Origin: Lachnospiraceae bacterium KM106-2 | Lineage (GTDB): Bacteria; Bacillota; Clostridia; Lachnospirales; Lachnospiraceae | Direction: 5' to 3' | Assembly (NCBI GenBank): GCA_009731425.1 | Contig: AP018794.1 | Coordinates: forward strand, 2,611,960 to 2,675,959 | Length of the DNA stretch: 64,000 bases | Shown here: one piece after another, positions 53,641 to 61,758 of the stretch | How positions within the stretch are numbered: position 1 is the first letter of the stretch | Layout: each line of letters starts with the position of its first letter | Notes under the pieces: model-generated | Told to the model about the DNA's origin: nothing | Seen by the model: the letters and a program-made list of their open reading frames with translations, nothing else | The model's database searches: none | Made by a program: the position numbers and the translations under genes

Positions 53641-54801
53641 TTATCTCAACATTTCCTTCACATTCAACAATCCCCAACCTTGCTTACTCCACACTTCTCC
53701 CAGATCCGTGCTACTCATCTTAAACCTTATCTTCACCTCCTGTGGTGTCATCTCCGGATACTTAGATAGAAGTAGGGCCACTGCTCCCGATACGATCGGC
53801 GTTGCCATGGAAGTTCCACTTTTTGTCGTATACATGGAGTTGTTGTGTTTTTGCGCGAAGAGACTAAAAGAATTACGCTGTACATTGCAAGAAACAATGT
53901 TAGAGCCGGGAGCGACTAAGTCGGGTTTCTTGATACAATTAAACGTAGGCCCTCTTCCCGAATAATCACTGCTCTTTCCTCCACTGATCTCAACTGGTAT
54001 ATCATCATCAGATGCCCCTACTGTGATCACCTTTCGGCTGATTCCCGGAGTAGAGATACTCTTTGGTTTTGGGCCATTATTACCGGCTGCCACAACAACG
54101 ACTACACCAGCATCCCAGACGGCATTGACTCCTTTAACAAGAAGGGACTCCTCATCAATTCCATCATTGGATGTCGTTCCGACTGAAATATTAACGATAC
54201 GGATATTGTATTCTTCTTTATGATCGATCACCCATTGGAGGGCTGCCAATACATCTGAGACATTTCCATTTCCTTTATGGTTTAACACTTTTAAAGCGAT
54301 AATGTTACAATCTGGCGCAACACCTGAATACTCTCCATTTGACTCATGCCCATTACCGCCAACGATACCAGCGACATGGGTGCCATGACCATTATCATCA
54401 TACGGAGTACGCCTTCCATTTACGAAATCTTTGAATACTAAAACCCGATTACCGCCAAAAGTAAGGTCCGGATGCAGGTAGATCCCTGTATCCAAAATTG
54501 CGACTCCAACTCCTGTACCTAGAATCCCCTGTTTATGAGCAAAATCAGAATGAATGATCTCGTTCGCACGCTTCATCTGCGCTTTTAATTTAGTATCCAT
54601 TTCAAAGACTACATCATTACTATCTTCTACTGATTCTAACAGCACTTTGGCTGGTCTTGCTTCAACTTCAAGTACATAGGAATGGATCATTGGTAATTTA
54701 TATTTGATCGTTGCTTTTCCCTGCAACTGCTTCATAACGTCTTCTAACTTCTGGCTCTTAACGATAAGCTGAATAAAACGTTTGTCTTGACTATCCTCCA
54801 T
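53641..54801 (-). CDS. Subtilisin-like (S8) serine protease, AprX-like
   Basis: 386 residues. The catalytic triad is Asp104 (AILDTG), His139 (NGHGTHVAG) and Ser331 (SGTSMATP), with the oxyanion Asn in AAGNNGP. A short N-terminal domain (1-75) looks like an inhibitor_I9-type pro-region. There is no signal peptide, which fits the AprX/intracellular branch of the family. It could process or degrade proteins inside the cell, perhaps in stationary phase. The gene is single, between its own terminator and the LRR gene's terminator. Confidence 0.93.
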   Translation of the reverse strand: MEDSQDKRFIQLIVKSQKLEDVMKQLQGKATIKYKLPMIHSYVLEVEARPAKVLLESVEDSNDVVFEMDTKLKAQMKRANEIIHSDFAHKQGILGTGVGVAILDTGIYLHPDLTFGGNRVLVFKDFVNGRRTPYDDNGHGTHVAGIVGGNGHESNGEYSGVAPDCNIIALKVLNHKGNGNVSDVLAALQWVIDHKEEYNIRIVNISVGTTSNDGIDEESLLVKGVNAVWDAGVVVVVAAGNNGPKPKSISTPGISRKVITVGASDDDIPVEISGGKSSDYSGRGPTFNCIKKPDLVAPGSNIVSCNVQRNSFSLFAQKHNNSMYTTKSGTSMATPIVSGAVALLLSKYPEMTPQEVKIRFKMSSTDLGEVWSKQGWGLLNVKEMLR

Positions 54802-54916
54802 TTCCTGTTCCTTCTTATGCGTATCTCACTACTATAATATGATAGGGTATTGCTTTTGGGGATTACTTTTCCTTGTTGTTTGTAGAAATAGCAAATATGA
54901 GTGATTTTCATGGACG

Positions 54917-54963
54917 AAAAGAAGACACCCTATGAGTTTTTCTTCCATAGAGTGTCTTCTTTT
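54917..54963. terminator. Terminator after the LRR surface-protein gene
   Basis: AGAAGACACCCTATG pairs with CATAGAGTGTCTTCT (one mismatch), flanked by AAAA and TTTT so that both strands have a T-run. It follows the stop at 54979. Confidence 0.88.
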
Positions 54964-54978
54964 GCTTCTATTTTGTTT

Positions 54979-57114
54979 CTATTTTACTTTTACATTTTTG
55001 ATCGCACTATAAGATCCATATACCTTTTTCTTGCCTACTTTTTTATAAGCTCTTACTTTAATATATAGTTTCTTTCCACTCTTTAATTTTTTTATCGTAA
55101 GATTATTCTTTGTTGTGGTTCCCGCTACTTTATATTTACCTTTTTTCTTTGTTGCATACAATACTTGATAGCCGGAAGCACCTGTTGCTTTCTTCCAAGT
55201 GATCGTTGCTGTTTTCTTTTTAGCACTCTTTACTTTAGATACTGTTACCTTCTTTGGAACAATATAGAAGGTTACTTTCTTTGTTCCATTATAAGCTCCA
55301 ATACCTTTGATCGTAATCGTCGCTTTTCCTGTTTTCTTATTATTTTTATATGAAAGTTTATAATCTTTTCCTGCTACTAATACCGTACTTCCATTGCTTA
55401 CTTTTACCGATGGTTTTCGTACTTTACCGGTATAAGCTTGATTTTTCACTTTGGCAACTTTACACTTTGCAATGCTCTGAATTACTGGAGCCGTATTCGT
55501 TGGCTGCTGTTGAATGATCGGCTGTTCCGTTACAGGTGGTAAAACAGGATCTACATTTGGTGCTGTCTGCTGATTTGTTGGTGGCGTTACGACTGTTTCC
55601 TCAGATGGACTTGTTACTTCCTCTTTTTTCGAATCCGTTACCTCTTCAGCTGGTGATGATGGGTTACTTGGTTCGATCACGGTATCATTTTCTGTAGGGC
55701 CTGCTGGTTCTTCAACTGGAGGTACTTCTGGTACCTCTTCCGGTCTATCTCCATAACGATATACGACCGTCTTTTTAGAAAGTCCTTTGATCGCCAATGC
55801 TTTATCACATTGTAAAATTGCTAACTGACTAAGATTCGTAACTTTTAATGTATTTATCTGATTCCAATAGCAGGCTACTCTTGTCAATTCACGTAAATTT
55901 TCTATTTGTAATTGTTCTAAGTTATTACTATTACAATATAATTCAGTAAGTTGAGTCAAATTACTAAGATCTAGTTCTGTTATCTTATTATCACTGCAAG
56001 ATAAATGAGTAAGCTTAGTAGATTGCTCTAAGTTCAATTGTGTAATTTCATTTCGCTCACAACTAAGATAAATTAACTGTTTGAAACCGGTTACATCTAA
56101 TTCTTTGAGCTGATTTCCATAGCAATAGATTCCTGTCATTTGTTTCGAACCAGTGATATCTAATGTAGTTAACTCATTATCCCCACAATTGAGCATTCTT
56201 AATTGTGTGAGATTCTCTAAATCTAAATTCTGTAATTGATTATTATTGCAATATAAGTTTTCTAACTGAACAACTCCCGTTAATGGAAGCTCTTTTAATT
56301 CATTATTATAACAATCTAATTCCTTTAATAGAGATAACTCCGTTACCTTTAATTCAGTAAGCTTATTATTGCTGCAATTAATACTTTTTAATTCTCTACT
56401 TTCTGTTAAATCTAGTTTCTCAATTTCGTTATATTCACAATTAAAATTATCTAACTTCGTCAAACCATTTGTTGATAGCTCTGTTAGGTTATTATTCTCA
56501 CAGCTAAGAATCGTTACTCGATTTAATCCATTGATCTGTAAGCTAGTAAGTTCATTATCTGCACATCCTAATACTGCTAGATTCGTTGCTCCAGTTACAT
56601 CTAATTTTTGAAGCTTATTATCATAACAATATAGATCGATCAGCCCAGTCACTCCTGTGAGATCCAATTCCGTCAATTGATTCTCATAGCAATCTAATCC
56701 GACCAATTGACTAAGGCCATCTATCTTCAGTTCTGTTAATTCATTTTGATCGCAGTACAATCTTTCTAATTTCGTTAGTTTTCTTACATCTAATTTCTTT
56801 AGCTGTTTTCCACTACAATTCAATTCAGTCAGTTCTGTAAAGTTCTCTACTCCAGTTAAGTCTTTTATTTCTACCGTATCAAGAAATCCGATACTCTTAA
56901 CCTTATTGATTTCAGTCTCTGACAACACTTTATTTTTATCTATATCTATTTCATCACTTACATACTTTCTAAAATTCTCATCTGGGAAATTTGCCTGATT
57001 AATTGCTATATTTCCTGCCGCTTGCGCTCTATTATTTTGATTCATCATTGCAATGCTTGCCAACATCATTCCTGAGACTATCATTGCCCTTCTTAATTCT
57101 TTTATCTTTCTCAT
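54979..57114 (-). CDS. Secreted leucine-rich-repeat surface protein with EF-hand-like motif and FN3 domain
   Basis: 711 residues. The signal peptide covers about residues 1-33 (cleavage near RAQAAG). The stretch FPDENFRKYVSDEIDIDKNK with an EF-hand-like DIDKNKVLSETE loop is common at the start of such proteins. About seventeen tandem 21-residue leucine-rich repeats follow (LxxLxCxxNxLxxLDlxx, with Cys and Asn at fixed places; about 70-440). A Pro/Glu/Ser/Thr linker lies at 455-545. The C-terminus is lysine-rich: one Ig-like module (KDYKLSYKNNKKTGKATITI) and one FN3 domain (ATITWKKATGASGYQVLY). No LPxTG is seen. Probably a surface adhesin-like binder. The ATG at 57114 has AGGGGGAG upstream. 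Confidence 0.85.
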   Translation of the reverse strand: MRKIKELRRAMIVSGMMLASIAMMNQNNRAQAAGNIAINQANFPDENFRKYVSDEIDIDKNKVLSETEINKVKSIGFLDTVEIKDLTGVENFTELTELNCSGKQLKKLDVRKLTKLERLYCDQNELTELKIDGLSQLVGLDCYENQLTELDLTGVTGLIDLYCYDNKLQKLDVTGATNLAVLGCADNELTSLQINGLNRVTILSCENNNLTELSTNGLTKLDNFNCEYNEIEKLDLTESRELKSINCSNNKLTELKVTELSLLKELDCYNNELKELPLTGVVQLENLYCNNNQLQNLDLENLTQLRMLNCGDNELTTLDITGSKQMTGIYCYGNQLKELDVTGFKQLIYLSCERNEITQLNLEQSTKLTHLSCSDNKITELDLSNLTQLTELYCNSNNLEQLQIENLRELTRVACYWNQINTLKVTNLSQLAILQCDKALAIKGLSKKTVVYRYGDRPEEVPEVPPVEEPAGPTENDTVIEPSNPSSPAEEVTDSKKEEVTSPSEETVVTPPTNQQTAPNVDPVLPPVTEQPIIQQQPTNTAPVIQSIAKCKVAKVKNQAYTGKVRKPSVKVSNGSTVLVAGKDYKLSYKNNKKTGKATITIKGIGAYNGTKKVTFYIVPKKVTVSKVKSAKKKTATITWKKATGASGYQVLYATKKKGKYKVAGTTTKNNLTIKKLKSGKKLYIKVRAYKKVGKKKVYGSYSAIKNVKVK

Positions 57115-57334
57115 ATGTAACTCTCCCCCTATTTCCAAAAAAATAAGTTATTCAACATTATTATACTCAGTGTTGCGAAAAAGTAAATTTTTTATCGAAG
57201 ATAAACGACAACTCATTAATTTTTTCCTACGAAATAAAGTTTTACTATTCTTTTTCAATAACACAAAATTAATTGGAAATCAGTCAAGCTCTAGTGCATA
57301 AGATACACTGTAATAGTTATTAGGAGGAAACAAA

Positions 57335-57604
57335 ATGAGTGATTTAACTGCAACTAACTGTGGTGGAAGCTGTGGCTGTGGATGCGACGGAGGATCTAAC
57401 TGGTGTTTTATTATTATAATTCTTCTTTTCTGCTGTGGCGGATGCGGCGGTAACGGCTTTGGCGGCTGCGGTAATGACTGCGGTAACAACGGCTTTGGCG
57501 GTGGATGTTCATGCATTATCTGGATTATCCTTCTTCTTTGCTGCTGTGGTAACGGCAATAATGGCTGTGGATGTGGCAATGGCTGCGGAAATGGTTTCTG
57601 CTAA
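57335..57604 (+). CDS. Cys/Gly-rich miniprotein with two hydrophobic segments
   Basis: 89 residues, of which 19 are Cys and 27 Gly. It is built of two repeating units: a Gly/Cys/Asn region, then a hydrophobic run (WCFIIIILLFCCGGCGG and SCIIWIILLLCCCGNG), then another Gly/Cys/Asn region. I do not recognise a family. The layout recalls small spore-coat or YjcZ-like sporulation peptides and metal-binding or disulfide-rich miniproteins. AGGAGG lies eight bases before the ATG and a strong terminator follows, so it is a real single gene. Upstream the bases CATAAGATA (57292-57310 region) fit a SigK-like -10, which would agree with a spore-coat role but is weak evidence. Confidence 0.75.
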   Translation: MSDLTATNCGGSCGCGCDGGSNWCFIIIILLFCCGGCGGNGFGGCGNDCGNNGFGGGCSCIIWIILLLCCCGNGNNGCGCGNGCGNGFC

Positions 57605-57614
57605 TACCCAAATT

Positions 57615-57652
57615 AAAATCAGGGAATGCATCTATGCATTCCCTGATTTTTT
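57615..57652 (+). terminator. Terminator of the Cys/Gly-rich gene
   Basis: AAAATCAGGGAATGCAT pairs perfectly with ATGCATTCCCTGATTTT, followed by TT. It also lies within the 3' end of the convergent 59-residue ORF. Confidence 0.9.
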
Positions 57653-57811
57653 ATCTAAAACCCTCTTTTTCTCTTTCATTAAACAATCATAGCAATCCAT
57701 GTCTATTTCATATATCGTATTCTCGGCAATAATTAGATCATCGTCATTATAATTCAAATTTTGATAAGACTGTCTAAATAAGTTATCCTTACCTAACACA
57801 GTGAACCACAT
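57632..57811 (-). CDS. Small protein of unknown function (59 residues)
   Basis: A complete frame too short for most gene finders: it begins MWFTVLGKDNLFRQSYQNLN, continues with an acidic part (YNDDDLIIAENTIYEIDMDC) and ends in a basic tail after a Cys-x-x-Cys-like CYDC. Balanced amino-acid usage and a sensible polar pattern suggest real coding. The ATG at 57811 has AGGA eleven bases upstream and AGAAAGG directly before it. It is divergent from aroC and convergent with the Cys/Gly-rich gene, whose terminator overlaps its end. I do not recognise the family. Confidence 0.6.
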   Translation of the reverse strand: MWFTVLGKDNLFRQSYQNLNYNDDDLIIAENTIYEIDMDCYDCLMKEKKRVLDKKSGNA

Positions 57812-57892
57812 CCTTTCTTGGTTCCTGTCAAAATAAAATATTGTATTTATAGTATAATATATGTCGTTTTATTAGAAATGTACTCAATTTTA

Positions 57893-57921
57893 TTGAATCA
57901 ATTATCGAATTCAGTTATAAT
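57893..57921 (+). promoter_or_regulatory. Promoter of aroC
   Basis: TTGAAT (57893-57898), 17-base spacer, TATAAT (57916-57921). Start codon 33 bases further on. Good housekeeping match. Confidence 0.75.
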
Positions 57922-57954
57922 TAATCTAATAAAAAACTAGGAAGAGGTGGAGCT

Positions 57955-59061
57955 ATGGCTGGATCAGTCTTTGGTAATCTGTTTCAAATTTCTACTTGGG
58001 GAGAATCCCACGGAAAAGGTATTGGTGTTGTGGTTGATGGTTGTCCTGCTGGTTTAACAATTGATGAATCGATCATTCAAACTTATTTAAATCGCAGAAA
58101 ACCTGGCGCTTCAAAATATGCAACTCCTCGTAAGGAATCTGATCAAGTAGAAATCTTATCTGGTATCTTTGAAGGGAAAACGACCGGAACCCCTATTTCT
58201 ATGCTAGTACGAAATGAATCCCAGCGTTCCAAAGATTATTCAGAGATAGCATCCTATTACCGACCTGGACATGCCGACTATACCTTCGACGCCAAATATG
58301 GTTTCCGAGATTATCGTGGTGGCGGCCGCTCCTCTGGGCGAGAAACGATTGGACGAGTTGCTGGTGGCGCAGTTGCACTTGAATTACTAAAGACTCTTGG
58401 TATTCACATAACCGCCTATACCAAATCAATTGGACCAGTTGTTATCGATCCCTCTCGTTTTGATCAACAAGAAATTCAAAATAATGTCCTTTGTATGCCT
58501 GACGCGGTTGCAGCCAAAGAAGCATCTCTTTATTTAGACCAGATGCTAAAAGAACAAGATAGCGTAGGCGGTATCATAGAATGTGTGATTTCCGGAATGC
58601 CGGCAGGAATTGGAGAACCTGTCTTTGATAAACTAGACGCTCTCCTTGCTCAGGCCATTATGAGTATTGGCGCTGTAAAAGGCATTGAGATCGGCGATGG
58701 CTTTGCTGTCAGCAGCCATCTTGGTTCTAATAATAATGATAGCTTTTTCTATGATGAAGAGAAGGTACTTCATAAAAGATCAAATCATGCTGGCGGTATT
58801 CTTGGTGGAATTAGTGATGGTTCTGATATCATCTTAAGAGCTGCGATCAAGCCGACTCCATCCATTTATAAAACCCAAGAGACCGTAAATAAAGAGCAAA
58901 ATAATATTGATATTAATATTAAAGGAAGACACGACCCAATTATTGTGCCACGAGCGGTCGTTGTCGTAGAAGCTATGACTGCTTTAACGATCACTGACTT
59001 ACTCTTTCGCAATATGACTGCCACGCTAGATGGCATTGAACAATTTTATCATAAGAAATAG
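57955..59061 (+). CDS. aroC: Chorismate synthase
   Basis: 368 residues, the usual size. It converts 5-enolpyruvylshikimate-3-phosphate to chorismate with reduced FMN, the last common step to aromatic amino acids. Signatures: the start MAGSVFGNLFQISTWGESHG (first His), RPGHADYTFDAKYG (active-site His), RGGGRSSGRETIGRVAGGA, and GRHDPIIVPRAVVVVEAM. AGGTGG precedes the ATG, and the gene has its own promoter and terminator. No other shikimate-pathway gene is in the window, so it is a stand-alone copy. Confidence 0.97.
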   Translation: MAGSVFGNLFQISTWGESHGKGIGVVVDGCPAGLTIDESIIQTYLNRRKPGASKYATPRKESDQVEILSGIFEGKTTGTPISMLVRNESQRSKDYSEIASYYRPGHADYTFDAKYGFRDYRGGGRSSGRETIGRVAGGAVALELLKTLGIHITAYTKSIGPVVIDPSRFDQQEIQNNVLCMPDAVAAKEASLYLDQMLKEQDSVGGIIECVISGMPAGIGEPVFDKLDALLAQAIMSIGAVKGIEIGDGFAVSSHLGSNNNDSFFYDEEKVLHKRSNHAGGILGGISDGSDIILRAAIKPTPSIYKTQETVNKEQNNIDINIKGRHDPIIVPRAVVVVEAMTALTITDLLFRNMTATLDGIEQFYHKK

Positions 59062-59070
59062 ATAACTTCT

Positions 59071-59106
59071 GACCAGATATGACCCCTTTCATTTCTGGTC
59101 TTTTTT
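59071..59106 (+). terminator. Terminator of aroC
   Basis: GACCAGA (59071-59077) pairs with TCTGGTC (59094-59100) and is followed by six T. Confidence 0.85.
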
Positions 59107-59118
59107 GTATCTTTCATT

Positions 59119-59165
59119 TGTGTCACAAATATTACCTTGACACACATAGTAGTATGTTATACAAT
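59119..59165 (+). promoter_or_regulatory. Promoter and candidate operator of the PadR cassette
   Basis: TTGACA (59137-59142), 17-base spacer, TACAAT (59160-59165): a near-consensus promoter. TGTGTCA (59119-59125) and TGACACA (59138-59144) form an inverted repeat with a 12-base gap that overlaps the -35, the right place for PadR auto-repression. The expected transcription start (about 59172) is directly next to the AGGAGG at 59173-59178. Confidence 0.7.
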
Positions 59166-59177
59166 TTATTTCAGGAG

Positions 59178-59522
59178 GTGATTATTATCCAAGCAGAAAT
59201 CAGCAGTGATCTGATCCGTGGTCATATCGACACGATCATCCTAAGCCTTTTATGTGAGAAAGACAGCTATGGATACGAGATCATCAAATCAATCCAAGAT
59301 AAAAGTGATCAACTATATACATTAAAAGAACCATCCCTCTACACAAGTCTAAAACGACTTGAGAAGGCAGGAAATATTACATCCTACTGGGGCGATGAGA
59401 CGCAAGGCGGCCGTAGAAAATACTATTCCATTACACCGGAAGGCAAAGCAGTCTATGAAAAGTATGTAGAAGAATGGAAAATTGCCAAAGAAATCATATC
59501 AAAATTAATAGAAAGGGGCTAA
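59178..59522 (+). CDS. PadR-family transcriptional repressor
   Basis: About 110 residues. The PadR winged helix is clear: LIRGHIDTIILSLLCEKDSY followed by GYEIIK, then EPSLYTSLKRLEKAG and GGRRKYYSITPEGK (wing). It probably represses its own promoter and controls the two membrane-protein genes behind it. The start is uncertain. In-frame ATG codons further upstream fall before or inside the promoter and cannot be in the mRNA. The first standard codon after it is GTG at 59178, but that is part of the AGGAGG site. ATT at 59184 or ATC at 59187 would be ideally spaced, so a non-standard start is likely. Confidence 0.85.
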   Translation: MIIIQAEISSDLIRGHIDTIILSLLCEKDSYGYEIIKSIQDKSDQLYTLKEPSLYTSLKRLEKAGNITSYWGDETQGGRRKYYSITPEGKAVYEKYVEEWKIAKEIISKLIERG

Positions 59523-59525
59523 TTC

Positions 59526-60197
59526 ATGGATTCCTTACAAACCTATGTAAACCACTTATTTCGAAATTATAGAAAACGACCTGATATAGTAGATCTCAAA
59601 CAGGAGATCTTAACTAATTTAAATGACCGAAAACAAGACTTAATGGACTCTGGATGTACGGAAACTGAAGCAATGGAGGAAATCAAACAATCCTTTCCTT
59701 CTGTCGATTCCCTAATAGACGATAATCTATTGATTTATACCTATCGCTATCATCTTCAGAAATTACAAACGGTATTAATGCTATTATGTGTAGCATTTAT
59801 CGCCTATATTCCATCTTCCCTGACATCACTTTCAGCCCACATGATGAATTATGTATTTATCTTCGCCATCGTGACTCTTGGAATTATATTCTCACTTCAC
59901 TATAAACGTACAGAACGCTATGATGAAACCGGATATGTCTCTATCTCAAAAGTACACAAACAGAAAAAATATGTTTGGCTTTTATGGACTGCTTTTATCC
60001 TTATGTTATTTGTGTTTCGTTTTGTCCTATTCCATGCTAGTGATATTTGGTTCCATCGTCCAATAAATATCCGAATCGATGGCCCATACTCACTCTATGT
60101 ATTAGTGATGCCATACTATCAACAACTAATAACGATCATCATACCGATCGCATTCCATCAATTTTATCGACTAATTTTTAAAAATGAGGTAAACTAA
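59526..60197 (+). CDS. HAAS-domain membrane protein
   Basis: 223 residues. The N-terminal 75 residues are a helical HAAS signalling domain (VDLKQEILTNLNDRKQDLMD, GCTETEAMEEIKQSFPS). Four membrane segments follow at about 82-100, 107-125, 152-170 and 195-212. PadR plus HAAS-domain membrane protein is a frequent pair in Firmicutes, thought to sense envelope or other stress, with the regulator controlling it. AAAGGGG lies nine bases before the ATG, three bases after the PadR stop. No enzyme motif is seen. Confidence 0.78.
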   Translation: MDSLQTYVNHLFRNYRKRPDIVDLKQEILTNLNDRKQDLMDSGCTETEAMEEIKQSFPSVDSLIDDNLLIYTYRYHLQKLQTVLMLLCVAFIAYIPSSLTSLSAHMMNYVFIFAIVTLGIIFSLHYKRTERYDETGYVSISKVHKQKKYVWLLWTAFILMLFVFRFVLFHASDIWFHRPINIRIDGPYSLYVLVMPYYQQLITIIIPIAFHQFYRLIFKNEVN

Positions 60198-60198
60198 C

Positions 60199-60753
60199 AT
60201 GAAAAATAGAAATCGAATCATCATTGCTTTATTTGTGATCGGACTACTCTGTTTTGGTGGCTTTCAATTCTACTACCGCTCCCTAAACAAACAAGCTGAA
60301 AAAAATGTAACGGCAACGATGTCTTATGAAACTCATGACTTTTCAACCGTTACAAAATATAATTCAAAATATATGGGAGACGCAAGTAATATTATGAACC
60401 TGCTCTCAAGCCTTCCTCTTATGGATGTATCCCGTAAAATTGCCTTAGATTCCGATAATTTTAAGCTAACGATCAACTACCAAACAACTTACACAACGAT
60501 CAGTGCCTCCGAACAAAGAGGGAACCTCCTCTATACCGGTATCGCATCCTTTGTCCTGATCGATAACCTAAAAGAAATCTCCTACCACTTCGAAGATGTA
60601 ACCTTTAACATCAAACGAGATAAAGTAGTAGATTATTACAAGGACCTCGCGACCCTAAAAGACCCAGCTAAGTTTAAAACAGTGGTGCAGACACCACTAA
60701 AAAATAAAACGATAATGTCCGATTTATTTAAGAAATTTATTATTGCGGAATAA
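60199..60753 (+). CDS. DUF4825-like membrane-anchored protein
   Basis: 184 residues. One N-terminal membrane helix (6-24) is followed by an extracellular domain. The start of that domain, KYNSKYMGDASNIMNLLSSL, resembles DUF4825, which occurs with peptidase-type sensor and envelope-stress genes; the identification is from memory. It starts one base after the HAAS gene stop, so it is the third gene of the PadR cassette. Its function is unknown. Confidence 0.75.
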   Translation: MKNRNRIIIALFVIGLLCFGGFQFYYRSLNKQAEKNVTATMSYETHDFSTVTKYNSKYMGDASNIMNLLSSLPLMDVSRKIALDSDNFKLTINYQTTYTTISASEQRGNLLYTGIASFVLIDNLKEISYHFEDVTFNIKRDKVVDYYKDLATLKDPAKFKTVVQTPLKNKTIMSDLFKKFIIAE

Positions 60754-60754
60754 A

Positions 60755-60792
60755 AAGAAGTCATGGTGTATTATAACAACCATGACTTTTCT
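60755..60792. terminator. Bidirectional terminator
   Basis: GAAGTCATGG pairs with CCATGACTTTTC with a 13-base loop, T-rich on the plus-strand side and A-rich before it. It separates the convergent PadR cassette and siderophore operon. Confidence 0.75.
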
Positions 60793-60801
60793 CTTTATTT
60801 T

Positions 60802-61746
60802 CTATTGAATTGCAGTTTTTACTTCATCAAGCATGCTAAGGACACTTTGTAATCCGCCGTTAGATAAATACCAATGTTCTGCATTTAATGTAATGATCTT
60901 ATCACTTTTTGCTGCTTTTGTTCCTTTGATAATATCATTATCAAGGGTTTTTGCCGCACTTGTTGTTCCGCCTGCTACCGCTGTACGATCTACAACAAAT
61001 AAAACATCTGGATTTACTTTTGCAATATATTCATAACTTGCTTCTTGTCCGTGAGTTGATACTTCAATTTTATCATCTGCTGGCTTGATGCCTAATACAT
61101 CATGAATCAATCCAAATCGAGAACCTTTTCCATATGCACTGATAGAACCATCATTTGTTAAAATGATCAATGCGTTCTTATCTGAGTTTTTTGTAATACT
61201 CTGAACTTCTGCTGTTTTTTCATCAACTGTTTTTAATTTTTCTGTTGCAACATCGCTCTTATCAAAGATATCGCCTACATAAGTTACGATTTTTTTCACA
61301 TCATCCATGTAATTATCAACATTGATCTCTGCATATACAGTTGGTGCAATTTTGCTTAATTCTTCATAGTAACCTTCTTGTCTTCCACTAATAAAGATAA
61401 CATCTGGCTCAAAGGAATAAATTGCTTCCATATCAGGTTCTTTAATTCCACCTGCATTAACTGCATCTTTTGTATACTCTTTTAAATATGTTGGGATAGA
61501 ATCTTGTGGTACTGCTAATTCTGTATCTATTCCAAGTTCCTGCATCGTATCTACGATACTCATATCAAATACAACTGCTTTTTTTACACCAGTAGTAATC
61601 TTAGTTGTTCCCTTAGAATGTTCAATTGTAATTTCTTTTTTATTCTCTACTGCCTTTTGATCTGTCTTTGTTGTTTCTTTTCCACATCCCATTAATAGAA
61701 CGCTACTCATAATTCCAATTGTTAATGCTAGTAATTTCTTTTTCAT
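60802..61746 (-). CDS. Siderophore-binding lipoprotein of an iron ABC importer
   Basis: About 314 residues. The lipoprotein signal peptide ends LLMGC (Cys21). The mature part is a type III substrate-binding protein with a long backbone helix (GDIFDKSDVATEKLKTVDEK) and PDVIFISGRQEGYYEELSKI. NAEHWYLSNGGLQSVLSMLD is close to the YclQ/FatB/CeuE group, which bind petrobactin-type catecholates. It catches the iron complex outside the cell. I prefer the second of two adjacent ATG codons (61746) for spacing from AGGAG. It is the last gene of the operon permease - permease - ATPase - binding protein, the same order as yclNOPQ. Confidence 0.9.
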   Translation of the reverse strand: MKKKLLALTIGIMSSVLLMGCGKETTKTDQKAVENKKEITIEHSKGTTKITTGVKKAVVFDMSIVDTMQELGIDTELAVPQDSIPTYLKEYTKDAVNAGGIKEPDMEAIYSFEPDVIFISGRQEGYYEELSKIAPTVYAEINVDNYMDDVKKIVTYVGDIFDKSDVATEKLKTVDEKTAEVQSITKNSDKNALIILTNDGSISAYGKGSRFGLIHDVLGIKPADDKIEVSTHGQEASYEYIAKVNPDVLFVVDRTAVAGGTTSAAKTLDNDIIKGTKAAKSDKIITLNAEHWYLSNGGLQSVLSMLDEVKTAIQ

Positions 61747-61758
61747 CATTTTCTCCTC

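Noticed and set aside
55800..56850. Regularly spaced repeats resembling a CRISPR-like array
   Set aside because: The period is 63 bases (21 codons), open in frame, and encodes leucine-rich repeats; units are diverged, with no spacers.
57280..57579. Long Pro/His-rich minus-strand frame opposite the Cys/Gly-rich gene
   Set aside because: It is the antisense image of Gly and Cys codons, with no ribosome-binding site; the plus-strand frame has strong initiation and termination signals.
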